64,000 nucleotides of DNA from Imbroritus primus (GTDB lineage: Bacteria; Pseudomonadota; Gammaproteobacteria; Burkholderiales; Burkholderiaceae), in contig AKCV02000011.1 in NCBI GenBank assembly GCA_000272025.2, positions 62,001-126,000 of the forward strand, read 5' to 3'. Position numbers and translations under genes: made by a program. This document shows, in pieces, positions 34,617 through 42,907 of this stretch. Every line of letters begins with the position of its first letter. Position 1 is the first letter of the stretch. The notes beneath the pieces are model-generated. The model was given only the letters and a program-made list of their open reading frames with translations. It was not told the DNA's origin and did not search any database.

Positions 34617-35492
34617 ATGAAAGTTGATCTCGCCGCCGTGGAAGAGGCGGCCAAGGAACTGTACATCCGTGCCTTGAAGCTGCTGCCGCCCGATGTCAAG
34701 GATGGCATCGAGCAGCTGCGCACCAAGGAAACATCCGACACGGCGCGCAATGTCCTGGCCACCATGAGCAAGAACATCCGCATCGCGGAAGAGACCGACA
34801 ATCTGCTGTGCCAGGATACCGGCGTACCGATCTACAACCTGTTGATCGGCGCCGGTGTCGAGGCCGATGGCCATGCCATCAAGGAGGCCATCCGCCGCGG
34901 CTGCGAGCGCGCCACGCGCGAGCATCCGCTGCGCTCCTCGGTCGTCCACCCCCTCACTCGCAAGAACAACCACACGTCGTGCGGTATCGAAGTGCCGGTG
35001 ATCCACATCGATTTCGATGACACGCCGGAACGCATGACGCTGGAGATGGTGCCCAAGGGCAGCGGCTCCGAAAACAACTCATTCCTCAAGATGGCGATTC
35101 CCGCCGAGGGCATCGACGCCATCAAGACTTTCGTGATCGACAGCGTGATCGCCGCGGGCGGCAAGACCTGCCCGCCGACCATCGTCGGCGTGGGCCTGGG
35201 CGGCACCTCCGACCTGTGCGTGGCACTCGCCAAGCGCGCCGCCACACGCGAACTCGGCACGGTGTGCAGCGATCCGGAAGGCGCCAAGCTGGAAGCCGAA
35301 CTGTCGGCTGCCGTGAACAAGCTTGGCGTCGGCCCGCAAGGCCTGGGTGGTGACGCCACCGCCTACGCCGTACACATCGAGCTGGCGCACACGCACATCA
35401 CCATGAACCCGATCGCGGTCAACATGCAGTGCCACTCGGCGCGCCGCGCCTCGGCCACGTTCACGCCCGACGGCCTTACTTACGGATTCTGA
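34617..35492 (+). CDS. Class I fumarase/tartrate dehydratase-type hydro-lyase, alpha subunit
   Basis: A 291-residue subunit of an oxygen-sensitive [4Fe-4S] hydro-lyase. Cys65 (LLCQDTGVP), Cys185 (KTCPPT) and Cys272 (NMQCHSARR) are spaced like the three cluster ligands of TtdA (intervals 120 and 87), with GLGGDATAYAVHIE between. It pairs with the beta subunit encoded three bases later. Such two-subunit enzymes hydrate fumarate, mesaconate or L-tartrate-type substrates. Coupled to a succinate dehydrogenase-like complex it would turn a succinate analogue into its hydroxy acid. The exact substrate is not clear. Confidence 0.9.
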   Translation: MKVDLAAVEEAAKELYIRALKLLPPDVKDGIEQLRTKETSDTARNVLATMSKNIRIAEETDNLLCQDTGVPIYNLLIGAGVEADGHAIKEAIRRGCERATREHPLRSSVVHPLTRKNNHTSCGIEVPVIHIDFDDTPERMTLEMVPKGSGSENNSFLKMAIPAEGIDAIKTFVIDSVIAAGGKTCPPTIVGVGLGGTSDLCVALAKRAATRELGTVCSDPEGAKLEAELSAAVNKLGVGPQGLGGDATAYAVHIELAHTHITMNPIAVNMQCHSARRASATFTPDGLTYGF

Positions 35493-35494
35493 CC

Positions 35495-36109
35495 ATGGCG
35501 CACTACGAACTTTCCACGCCGGTGACGGAAGAGCAGATCCGCCAACTGCGCATCAATGACACCGTGACGCTGCAGACCACGCTGTTCGGCATCCGCGACG
35601 CCACGCAGATCCACATGTTCGACCGCGGCCGCAAGACCCGCTTCGACCTGCGCGGCCATGCGGTGATCCACACCGCCCCGAATGTGCGCAAGGTCGAGCC
35701 AAGCCCCGAGTTTCCCGCCGGTTACCAGCAGATCTGCATCGGCACCACCACGTCGGACCGCATGGAACGCTTCACCCGCCCGCTGATGACGGAATACGGT
35801 GTGCGCATGATCGTCGGCAAGGGTGGCATGCGCGAAGGCTCGCAGGAGGCCTTCAAGGAACTCGGCGGCGTGTACCTCGCCATCATCGGCGGCACGGCGG
35901 CACTGGAAACGACCTGGATCGAGCAGATCGAAGACGTGGATCTCGACGACCTCAATCCGGAATCGCTGTGGAAATTCAAGATCCGCAATTTCGGCCCGCT
36001 GCTGGTCGCCATGGATAGCCACGGCGGCAGCCTCTACACGGCCGTCAAGCAAAACACCGCTGACCAGCGCGCGGCTGTGCTGGCCAGCCTCGGAGTGGCC
36101 AAGGCATGA
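35495..36109 (+). CDS. Class I fumarase/tartrate dehydratase-type hydro-lyase, beta subunit
   Basis: A 204-residue subunit corresponding to the C-terminal half of FumA and to TtdB. It has LRINDTVTLQTTLFGIRDAT near the start, GTTTSDRMERFTRPLM, the GKGGMREGSQEAF loop and the NFGPLLVAMDSHGGSLY segment that lines the substrate site. The start MAHYELS is favoured by the short 2-base gap after the alpha gene; an earlier in-frame start would overlap alpha. The stop overlaps the flavoprotein start by ATGA, showing that hydro-lyase and oxidoreductase are made together. Confidence 0.9.
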   Translation: MAHYELSTPVTEEQIRQLRINDTVTLQTTLFGIRDATQIHMFDRGRKTRFDLRGHAVIHTAPNVRKVEPSPEFPAGYQQICIGTTTSDRMERFTRPLMTEYGVRMIVGKGGMREGSQEAFKELGGVYLAIIGGTAALETTWIEQIEDVDLDDLNPESLWKFKIRNFGPLLVAMDSHGGSLYTAVKQNTADQRAAVLASLGVAKA

Positions 36110-37830
36110 GCATCAAACGACTGCAGACCGATGTGCTGATCCTCGGCTCCGGCGGCGCTGGCCTGTTCGCCGCGCTGCATGCGCACCAGAGCGCGCCGGA
36201 CCTGAAGATCACTGTCGCGGTAAAAGGCTTGCTGGGCAAATGCGGCTGCACGCGCATGGTCCAGGGCGGCTACAACGTGGCGCTCGCCCAGGGCGACTCC
36301 GTCGAGCGCCACTTCATGGACACCATCGAGGGCAGCAAGTGGCTGGCCGACCAGGAACTCGCCTGGACCCTGGTCAAGACCGCTGTGGAGCGCATCCATG
36401 AACTCGAGAACGAGCTCGGCTGCTTCTTCGACCGCAATCCCGATGGCACCGTCCACCAGAAAGCCTTCGCTGGCCAGACCTTCGACCGCACCGTACACAA
36501 GGGCGACCTGACGGGCATCGAGATCATCAACCGCCTCGCCGAGCAGGTGTGGAGCCGCGGCATCAACCGCCTCGAGGAACACCGCGCGGTCGAGCTGATC
36601 AAGACCCCGGACGGCTCCGCGCTGGCCGGCGTGCTGATGATCGACATGCGCAGCGGCGAATTTGTGTTCGTCCAGGCCAAGGCGGTGCTGCTCGCCACTG
36701 GCGGCGGCCCGACCATGTACAAGTTCCACACGCCGTCTGGCGACAAGAGCTGCGACGGCCTCTCCATGGCCCTGCGCGCCGGCCTGCCGCTGCGTGACAT
36801 GGAGATGGTGCAGTTCCACCCGACCGGGCTGCTTGCCGGCAAGGAAACCCGCATGACCGGCACGGTCCTCGAAGAAGGCTTGCGCGGTGCGGGCGGCTGG
36901 CTGCTGAACGGCAACAAAGAGCGCTTCATGCAGAACTACGACCCGCGCAACGAGCGCGCCACGCGTGACATCGTCTCGCGCGGCATCTACTCGGAGATGC
37001 GCGCGGGCCGTACGTCGCCCAACGGCGGCGTGTACATCCAGATGAGCCATCTCGGTCCGGACAAGGTGCGCAAGCAGTTCAAGGGCATGGTCGAGCGCTG
37101 CGGTGATTGCGGTTTCGATCTGGCCGGCGATCTCGTGGAAGTGGTGCCGACCGCCCACTACATGATGGGCGGCGTGCAGTTCAAGCCGGATTGCACCACC
37201 GAGCTGCACGGCCTGTTCGCAGCCGGAGAGGATACCGGCGGCGTGCATGGCGCGAACCGCCTCGGCGGCAACGGCGTGGCCAACTCGACCGTGTTCGGCG
37301 GCATTGCCGGCGACAGCATGGCGGCCTGGGTGAAGCAGAATAACGCGCTGCGCATGCCGGACGAATCCGCCATCAGCGCCGCCATCGCCGCGATGGAAGC
37401 GCCGTTCCGCCAGCCCGCCGGCCGGCTCGACGCGATCCGCGAGGGCCTCTACGATTGCATGTGGGACGATGCCGGCATCATGCGCACCGAAGCCGGACTG
37501 CTGCGGGCCCGCAAGCGCCTTGCCGAACTGAGCGAAGCGCTTGCCGCCACCGGCGTCGCCGACGGCCATCGCGGCTTCAATGTCACCTGGCACGACTGGC
37601 TCAACCTGCGCAGCCTGATCGACGTGAGCCGCGTCATCGTGGAAGCCGCACTGTCCCGCGAGGATTCGCGTGGCGCGCATTTCCGCGACGACTTCCCGGC
37701 AACCGGCGACCTGCCCAGCTCGTCCTTTACCGTGGTGCGTCAACGCAATGGCGAACTGGATATCACACGCTCGCCAGTCCAGTTCACGCGTGTCGCTCCC
37801 GGCCAAACAATCCTGGAGGACGCCGCCTGA
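36106..37830 (+). CDS. Succinate dehydrogenase/fumarate reductase-like flavoprotein lacking the covalent-FAD histidine
   Basis: A 574-residue flavoprotein. The FAD Rossmann motif is VLILGSGGAGLFAALHAH, the substrate His is in VQFHPTGLLAG, a second His is in VVPTAHYMMGGVQF, and the catalytic Arg is in ATRDIVSRGIY. In SdhA/FrdA the FAD is attached to a His five residues before a conserved Gln (SHTVSAQGG). Here the matching stretch is GCTRMVQGG and the position is Cys48, so FAD is probably not covalently bound, as in L-aspartate oxidase. Catalytic residues are otherwise intact. It completes the complex begun at 32058, with fumarase genes inserted between. Confidence 0.9.
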   Translation: MSIKRLQTDVLILGSGGAGLFAALHAHQSAPDLKITVAVKGLLGKCGCTRMVQGGYNVALAQGDSVERHFMDTIEGSKWLADQELAWTLVKTAVERIHELENELGCFFDRNPDGTVHQKAFAGQTFDRTVHKGDLTGIEIINRLAEQVWSRGINRLEEHRAVELIKTPDGSALAGVLMIDMRSGEFVFVQAKAVLLATGGGPTMYKFHTPSGDKSCDGLSMALRAGLPLRDMEMVQFHPTGLLAGKETRMTGTVLEEGLRGAGGWLLNGNKERFMQNYDPRNERATRDIVSRGIYSEMRAGRTSPNGGVYIQMSHLGPDKVRKQFKGMVERCGDCGFDLAGDLVEVVPTAHYMMGGVQFKPDCTTELHGLFAAGEDTGGVHGANRLGGNGVANSTVFGGIAGDSMAAWVKQNNALRMPDESAISAAIAAMEAPFRQPAGRLDAIREGLYDCMWDDAGIMRTEAGLLRARKRLAELSEALAATGVADGHRGFNVTWHDWLNLRSLIDVSRVIVEAALSREDSRGAHFRDDFPATGDLPSSSFTVVRQRNGELDITRSPVQFTRVAPGQTILEDAA

Positions 37831-37852
37831 TGTAATGCATGGAGGAGACGCC

Positions 37853-38059
37853 ATGAACCACGAGCCGCCCCAGGCGGTCAACACCATCGGTGCGCGGTTG
37901 CCGGATGATTCCATCCGGCAGCGGCGATTCGGCCGGTTCGCGCCAGTCTGGCGCGACCGGCTATCCTTTTTTGTACGGGGCGTCTCGCCCTGCACGGCCT
38001 GGCGTGCCCGCAGGCCCTCCTCGACCCTCTACGCGACGCTACCCGTCTCGTCACGATAG
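37853..38059 (+). CDS. Possible 68-aa small protein between the flavoprotein and TPP-enzyme genes
   Basis: An ATG with a strong GGAGGAG at 37841-37847 (5-base spacing) opens a 68-codon frame, MNHEPPQAVNTIGARL and onward, arginine-rich and without recognised motifs. The sequence also holds a terminator hairpin at 37933-37972 inside the frame. It may be a leader peptide, a real small protein or chance. No other feature is seen in the 37831-38091 gap. Confidence 0.25.
   Translation: MNHEPPQAVNTIGARLPDDSIRQRRFGRFAPVWRDRLSFFVRGVSPCTAWRARRPSSTLYATLPVSSR
37933..37972 (+). terminator. Intrinsic terminator after the frd/fumarase operon
   Basis: CCGG(T)TCGCGCCA and TGGCGCGACCGG form a 12-base-pair stem with one bulged T around a 3-base loop, followed after six bases by TTTTTT. 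It would end or attenuate transcription before the TPP-enzyme gene. Confidence 0.7.
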
Positions 38060-38091
38060 CGTCTCCCAACCCCCGTCACACAGGAGCAGAC

Positions 38092-39711
38092 ATGGCGAAG
38101 AAACAACGTGGCGCAGATGCACTGACCGCCGCACTCCGGCAGTCCGGTATCGATCGCATCTTCACCCTCTCGGGGAATCACATCATGCCGATCTTCGATG
38201 CCTGCATCGATGCGGACATCGATCTGATCCACACCCGCCATGAAGGCTCCACGGTGCACATGGCCGATGCCTGGTCGCGCATCACCGGCCAGGTCGGCAT
38301 TGCCATGGTGACGGGCGGCCCGGGCCATGCCAATGCCGTGTCGGCGCTGTACACCGCACAGATGTCGGAGGCACCGGTGGTGCTGCTCTCCGGCCACGCA
38401 CCGAATAACCAGCGCGGCGCGGGCGCCTTCCAGGAAATGCGCCAGGCCGACATGGCCGAGCCAGTCACCAAGGCCTCGTGGACCTGTGCGAGCCCCGACG
38501 CGATTGCCGCCGACATCCAGCTCGCCATGCAGATCGCCGCCAGCGGCCGGCCCGGTCCAGTGCACTTGAGCCTGCCGAGCGATGCGCTGGAACTCGATGT
38601 GAAGCAGCCGGGCAATGCATCGATCGCCGTGCCCGCAAGCCTGCCAGCCTGCGATGCACAGACGGCCAAGCAGGTGCTGGAGGCCCTGGCGCGCGCCAAG
38701 CGTCCGCTGGTGCTGGCCGGTCCGGCCTGGCTGACAGCGCGCGCGCGCAAGCAGATTGCCGAACTGGAAGCCCGCCTCGGCATTCCCGTGGTGGGCATGG
38801 AAAGCCCGCGCGGCAATAACGACCCGAGCCTCGGCGCATTCGCGCAGATGCTGGCGCAGGCCGACTGCGTGCTGCTGCTCGGCAAGCGTCTCGATTTCAC
38901 GCTCAAGTTCGGCAAGGCACCCGCCTTTGCCGCAGACTGCACCTTTTTGCACATCGACGCCGAGCAGTCGGAACTCGACCGCAGCCGCCGCGCCGTCGGC
39001 GAACGCCTGGCCATCGCCCAGCGCGCCGATGTCGGCAGTGCCATTGCGCAATTGCTCGAGCAGGCCAAGGGCGGCCAGCATCAGGCATGGCTGGCCGAGG
39101 TTGCCGATGCCATCCGTTATCGCCCGGCGTCCTGGGACACCGCATCGTCGCAAGGCGCGCTCCATCCAGTGCAGGTCTGCCGCCCACTGCAGACCATCCT
39201 AGACAGCCATCCGGAAGCCGTGCTGGTGTCCGATGGCGGCGAGTTCGGCCAGTGGGCGCAAGCCTGCCTGAGCGCCCCGCACCGCGTGATCAACGGCCCG
39301 GCTGGCGCCATTGGCAGCGCCCTGCCGATGGCGCTGGCGGCGCGTGTGGCGCGCCGCGATGCGCCGGTCATCGCCATGATGGGTGATGGCACGACCGGCT
39401 TCCATATCGCCGAGTTCGACACCGCCGTGCGCTACGGCCTGCCGTTTGTCGCCGTGGTCGGCAACGATGCCCGTTGGAACGCCGAATACCAGATCCAGAT
39501 CAACAGCTTTGGCAAGGACCGCCTGGTCGGCTGCGAGCTGCTGCCAACGCGCTACGACCAGGTGTGCGCGGCTTTCGGCGGCCACGGGGAGTTGGTACAG
39601 CGACCGGAAGACATGCTGCCGGCCGTGCAGCGCGCCATCGCCTCCGGCAAGCCGGCGTGCGTGAACGTGACAATGGAAGGCATTCCGGCGCCGTCGGTCT
39701 CGCGCAAGTAA
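38092..39711 (+). CDS. Thiamine-diphosphate-dependent enzyme (acetolactate synthase/decarboxylase superfamily)
   Basis: A 539-residue enzyme with three domains: N-terminal Pyr domain with the catalytic Glu in TRHEGSTVHMADAWSRITG, a central domain (~190-330), and a C-terminal PP domain with the ThDP motif MMGDGTTGFHIAEFDTAVRY ending in GNDARWN. The superfamily includes acetolactate synthase, oxalyl-CoA decarboxylase, sulfopyruvate and sulfoacetaldehyde enzymes. It is not the ~600-residue Xsc type. A Shine-Dalgarno AGGAG precedes the ATG and a terminator follows, so it can be its own unit. The substrate is unknown; a 2-keto acid from the neighbouring operons is possible. Confidence 0.85.
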   Translation: MAKKQRGADALTAALRQSGIDRIFTLSGNHIMPIFDACIDADIDLIHTRHEGSTVHMADAWSRITGQVGIAMVTGGPGHANAVSALYTAQMSEAPVVLLSGHAPNNQRGAGAFQEMRQADMAEPVTKASWTCASPDAIAADIQLAMQIAASGRPGPVHLSLPSDALELDVKQPGNASIAVPASLPACDAQTAKQVLEALARAKRPLVLAGPAWLTARARKQIAELEARLGIPVVGMESPRGNNDPSLGAFAQMLAQADCVLLLGKRLDFTLKFGKAPAFAADCTFLHIDAEQSELDRSRRAVGERLAIAQRADVGSAIAQLLEQAKGGQHQAWLAEVADAIRYRPASWDTASSQGALHPVQVCRPLQTILDSHPEAVLVSDGGEFGQWAQACLSAPHRVINGPAGAIGSALPMALAARVARRDAPVIAMMGDGTTGFHIAEFDTAVRYGLPFVAVVGNDARWNAEYQIQINSFGKDRLVGCELLPTRYDQVCAAFGGHGELVQRPEDMLPAVQRAIASGKPACVNVTMEGIPAPSVSRK

Positions 39712-39753
39712 GCGCGAGGGCCCGCAGTGTAGTCTCGTGGGTCGTCAGGATGC

Positions 39754-39788
39754 AAAACGCCGGACAGGGCATCCCTATCCGGCGTTTT
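39754..39788. terminator. Intrinsic terminator
   Basis: AAAACGCCGGA and TCCGGCGTTTT enclose an inner AGGG-CAT-CCCT stem, giving one long hairpin with A and T tracts on both sides. It separates the convergent TPP-enzyme and TauE/SafE genes. Confidence 0.9.
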
Positions 39789-39855
39789 CTTTTCGCCTGT
39801 GTTTTCACCCGTGCGCCGGTCCGGCATACCGGATGCCGGTGATGTTCCCGGGCCG

Positions 39856-40623
39856 CTAGCCCACGGTGCTGCGCACCAGCAGACCCACGCCCGCCACGAT
39901 CAGCACGGCCCACACCACGCGCACTACCTTGGCCGGGGCAATACGCTTGTGCAGCCACACGCCGATGAGATAGCCGATGAAGGCAAACGGCACCAGCATG
40001 GCAGCCAGCACGAAGATCGCGGTATTCACATAGAGCCCGGCCAGCGCGAACAGGATCAGCCGCGTGAAGGCAGTGATGACCACCAGGATGCTGGTGGTGG
40101 CGCGCAGTTGCGCAGGATCGCGCAAGCGGCCGGCGAGATAGATTGCATAGACCGGGCCGCCCGTGCCGAACATCGAGGTTAGCATGCCGCCAGCAAGGCC
40201 GAAGGGCGTCGACAAACGTGGATCGAGCTCAGAGAAGCCTCGCTTGAAGAGCAGGCTCCAGCCCGAATGCAGCAGCACGAACAGGCCCAGCACGAACAGC
40301 AGTGGCCGCTCCGGCGCATAGACTAGCAGCATCAGGCCCAGGACCATGCCAGCGATGACGCTCGGCACGATGCGTTTCAACTCACCGGTATGCACGTTAT
40401 GGCGGTTACGCAGGCCCAGCATCGTGCCGAGGATGATGTCGAACAGCAGGATCATCGGCACCGCGGTGCGCAGCGGCACGATCTGCGTGAGCAGCGGGAT
40501 GGCCATGATGGACGAGCCGAAACCGGTCAATCCGAAAATCGTGTAAGCCCAGATGATGATCGCAGCGACGCCAGCGAACTGCACCAGTGACAGGTCAGTT
40601 TGCAGCAGAAGGGATTCCAGCAT
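39856..40623 (-). CDS. TauE/SafE-family membrane exporter
   Basis: A 255-residue membrane protein with seven to eight hydrophobic segments and the TauE/SafE landmarks GLTGFGSSIMAIPLL near the N-terminus and GLAGGMLTSMFGTGGPVYAIYL in the second half. Members export sulfite, sulfoacetate or other small anions. The start was set at MLESLLLQTD. In a neighbourhood with SuyAB, which liberates sulfite from sulfolactate, sulfite export is an attractive role, but the gene is about 10 kb from suyAB and convergent with the TPP enzyme. The link is therefore an inference. Confidence 0.85.
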   Translation of the reverse strand: MLESLLLQTDLSLVQFAGVAAIIIWAYTIFGLTGFGSSIMAIPLLTQIVPLRTAVPMILLFDIILGTMLGLRNRHNVHTGELKRIVPSVIAGMVLGLMLLVYAPERPLLFVLGLFVLLHSGWSLLFKRGFSELDPRLSTPFGLAGGMLTSMFGTGGPVYAIYLAGRLRDPAQLRATTSILVVITAFTRLILFALAGLYVNTAIFVLAAMLVPFAFIGYLIGVWLHKRIAPAKVVRVVWAVLIVAGVGLLVRSTVG

Positions 40624-40897
40624 GGCGGGGATGCAAGGCAAAAAGCGAGGCGGGAAGCAGGCCGCACGCGCGTAGCGCAACACGCGTCAGGGGGAGCCCC
40701 ATCATAGGTCATGCGACCCATTCCCGTCAATCAGATCATATAGATGAATTGCTTACGCAGCACATGGCCCCACTTGAGGATGAGGCCGCTTTCCCCCGAA
40801 CGGAGGATAGGCAGTCATTTGGCGATCCTTTATCGTCCCGCACGGCACTTCCTGCGTCAGACAGCGAAGGCCGACACGATAAAAACCGGGGGTCGTC

Positions 40898-42391
40898 TTG
40901 AAACTGTCCAACCTGCGCGCCATTCCGATGGTCGCCGGCGCGCTGCTGCTCAGCGCATGTGCCCAGAACTATCACACCAAGGTCGCCGACACGGCCCAAC
41001 ACTGGACCAGCGGCAACGTCGAAGGCGCACTCGCCGCACATGACAAGGCCTATGCTGACGTCAAGCCGGCCGATCGTGACCTGCTCTACTACCTGGAACG
41101 CGGCGAACTGCTGCGCAGTAGCGAGAAGAACCTGGCCGATTCCACCGAGGCATGGCAGCAGGCAAACAACCAGCTGCAAACGTGGGAAGACGACACCCGC
41201 ACCAACCTGACCAAGGGCGCTGGCGAACTCGGTGCCCTGCTGCTGAGCGATGGCTTTCGGCGCTACGAAGGACAGGACTACGAAAAGGTCATGCTCAGCA
41301 CGCGCCTCGCCGGCAACCACCTGACAGCCGGCAACTGGAACGATGCGCGTGTCGAGATCCGCAAGATGTACGAGCGCGAGACGCTGATCGCCCAGTTCCG
41401 CGAGAAGGAAGTCGATGCCCTGAAAGCTGCTGCCGAAGAGAAAGGCAGCCAGGCCGGCACGGTGAAGATGGAGCAGATCAAGGGCTATCCGGTCGAGATC
41501 TTCGACGATCCCGAAGTGACCAGCCTGCGCAACGCGTACCAGAGCGCTGTCTCGCACTATCTCGCCGGCTTCGTGTTCGAAGCGCTGAACGAGCCGAGCC
41601 TCGCGGCCGCCGGTTATCGGCAGGCGATCGAACTGCGCCCCGATGTGCCAGTGCTGAAGGCCGGCCTCGAGCGCATCGGCGCAAAACGCCGTCCCGCAGC
41701 CGGTACCACCGATGTGCTGTTCATGGTCGAGTCGGGCACCATGCCGGCGCGCGACACCGTGAAGATCACGCTGCCGGTGCCGATTGGCGCAGGCATCAAG
41801 CTGCTGACGGCAGCCTATCCGGTGATCCGCCCCAGCACCGACAAGTTCGTGCCGGCGACGCTGGACGTAGGCGGCAAATCCGTGCCGGTGGCCATGGTAA
41901 CCAACCTCGATGCCATGGCACGGCGCGCACTGCGCGATGAAATGCCTGCGGCCATCGCCCGCAGCACCGTACGCATGGTGGTCTCCGGCGTGGCACAGGA
42001 AGCGCTCGAACGCCAGGGCGGCCTCGCCGGCACGCTGATGTCGCTCGCGGTCGGCGTGGCCAGCGCAGCCACGGCCGATACCGATACGCGCCAGTGGCGC
42101 ACCTTGCCGTCGCGCATTTCGCTGGCGCGCACCACGGTGAAAAGCGGTACGCACACGGTCGCCTACGCGACGCCGAGCGGCATCGTCAAGACCGACATTA
42201 CGGTCGAAGGCCCGTATGCCGTGGTCGTGCTGCGCAGCATCGGCCCGACGCTGATGGCCATGACTTCCAAGCACGATGGCACGCTGATCGCGGCCGCGCC
42301 TGCCGCGCCAGCAGCCGCTGAAAAAACCAAGGCCGCGCCGCGGACGCGCGCGGCACGTACCGTTGCCCGCAAGGCCGACGGGACAAAGTGA
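40898..42391 (+). CDS. COG3014-type lipoprotein with TPR-like repeats
   Basis: A 497-residue predicted lipoprotein: signal peptide with lipobox LLLSAC and mature Cys21, then helical TPR-like repeats (HWTSGNVEGALAAHDKAY, DREL-type segments up to ~260) and a C-terminal domain ending in an Ala/Lys/Arg-rich tail. The start codon is TTG (40898), with GGGGG shortly before it; no better start exists in frame. This family sits with ycfL and lpoB in Vibrio and Shewanella, as here, and is likely an outer-membrane partner in cell-envelope maintenance. Its biochemical role is not known. Confidence 0.85.
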   Translation: MKLSNLRAIPMVAGALLLSACAQNYHTKVADTAQHWTSGNVEGALAAHDKAYADVKPADRDLLYYLERGELLRSSEKNLADSTEAWQQANNQLQTWEDDTRTNLTKGAGELGALLLSDGFRRYEGQDYEKVMLSTRLAGNHLTAGNWNDARVEIRKMYERETLIAQFREKEVDALKAAAEEKGSQAGTVKMEQIKGYPVEIFDDPEVTSLRNAYQSAVSHYLAGFVFEALNEPSLAAAGYRQAIELRPDVPVLKAGLERIGAKRRPAAGTTDVLFMVESGTMPARDTVKITLPVPIGAGIKLLTAAYPVIRPSTDKFVPATLDVGGKSVPVAMVTNLDAMARRALRDEMPAAIARSTVRMVVSGVAQEALERQGGLAGTLMSLAVGVASAATADTDTRQWRTLPSRISLARTTVKSGTHTVAYATPSGIVKTDITVEGPYAVVVLRSIGPTLMAMTSKHDGTLIAAAPAAPAAAEKTKAAPRTRAARTVARKADGTK

Positions 42392-42450
42392 GGCGAAGTA
42401 GCGCACTCCGCCATCTGCGCAGCCACCCGTTTCTCGATACAGGACACACC

Positions 42451-42885
42451 ATGCATTTTTCTTCCGCCCGCCGCATGTTCGCCATGCTGACTGCCGCCCT
42501 GGCCCTCGGCGCGGCCACACCGGGTGCAGCCGCCCAGACGATCGCTTCGAAGCTCGAGACGCTCGGTGACATGACCTACATCCGCGTCGCGGCGCTGCGC
42601 AGCACCGTGCAGAACGGCCGCCTGTATGTGCAGGCGCGCCTGCAGAACGACAGCACGGATCGCCAGTCGCTGGCCTACCGCATCAAATGGCTCGACGACG
42701 GCCAGTTCTCGGTGTGGGAGGACGAAGCCTGGAAGCCGCTGCTGCTGAATGGCCGTCAGGCGCTGGAGATCCAGGGGCTGTCGCCCACTACGCGCGCCAC
42801 CGATTTTCGCATCGAGCTGCATGCTGCCGATAACTCGACGCCGCTGTTCAACATGAACAGCCAGCCCGTTACCCCCAATTACTGA
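42451..42885 (+). CDS. ycfL: YcfL-family (DUF1425) periplasmic protein
   Basis: A 144-residue exported protein. The signal peptide ends around TPGAAAQT and the mature domain is a beta-sandwich typical of DUF1425: RNGRLYVQ-like segment VQNGRLYVQARLQNDS, YRIKWLDDGQFSVW and the FRIELHA strand. Unlike E. coli YcfL, no lipobox cysteine is seen, so it may be soluble in the periplasm. It lies 59 bases after the COG3014 gene, with AGGACA before its ATG, and 22 bases before lpoB. This matches the conserved ycfL-lpoB order. Confidence 0.8.
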   Translation: MHFSSARRMFAMLTAALALGAATPGAAAQTIASKLETLGDMTYIRVAALRSTVQNGRLYVQARLQNDSTDRQSLAYRIKWLDDGQFSVWEDEAWKPLLLNGRQALEIQGLSPTTRATDFRIELHAADNSTPLFNMNSQPVTPNY

Positions 42886-42907
42886 TCGATCTGTTTCCAG
42901 GATAGCC

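Noticed and set aside
36034..37995. 653-codon open frame antisense to the flavoprotein
   Set aside because: Shadow of a strongly coding gene; Ala/Val/His-rich with no motif.
38092..39711. Sulfoacetaldehyde acetyltransferase (Xsc) as identity of the TPP enzyme
   Set aside because: At 539 residues it is shorter than Xsc (~590-600), and no phosphotransacetylase gene follows. It is kept as an unassigned ThDP enzyme.
40736..42520. 594-codon open frame antisense to the COG3014 lipoprotein
   Set aside because: The sense strand has a lipobox and belongs to a conserved operon; the antisense frame has no recognisable feature.
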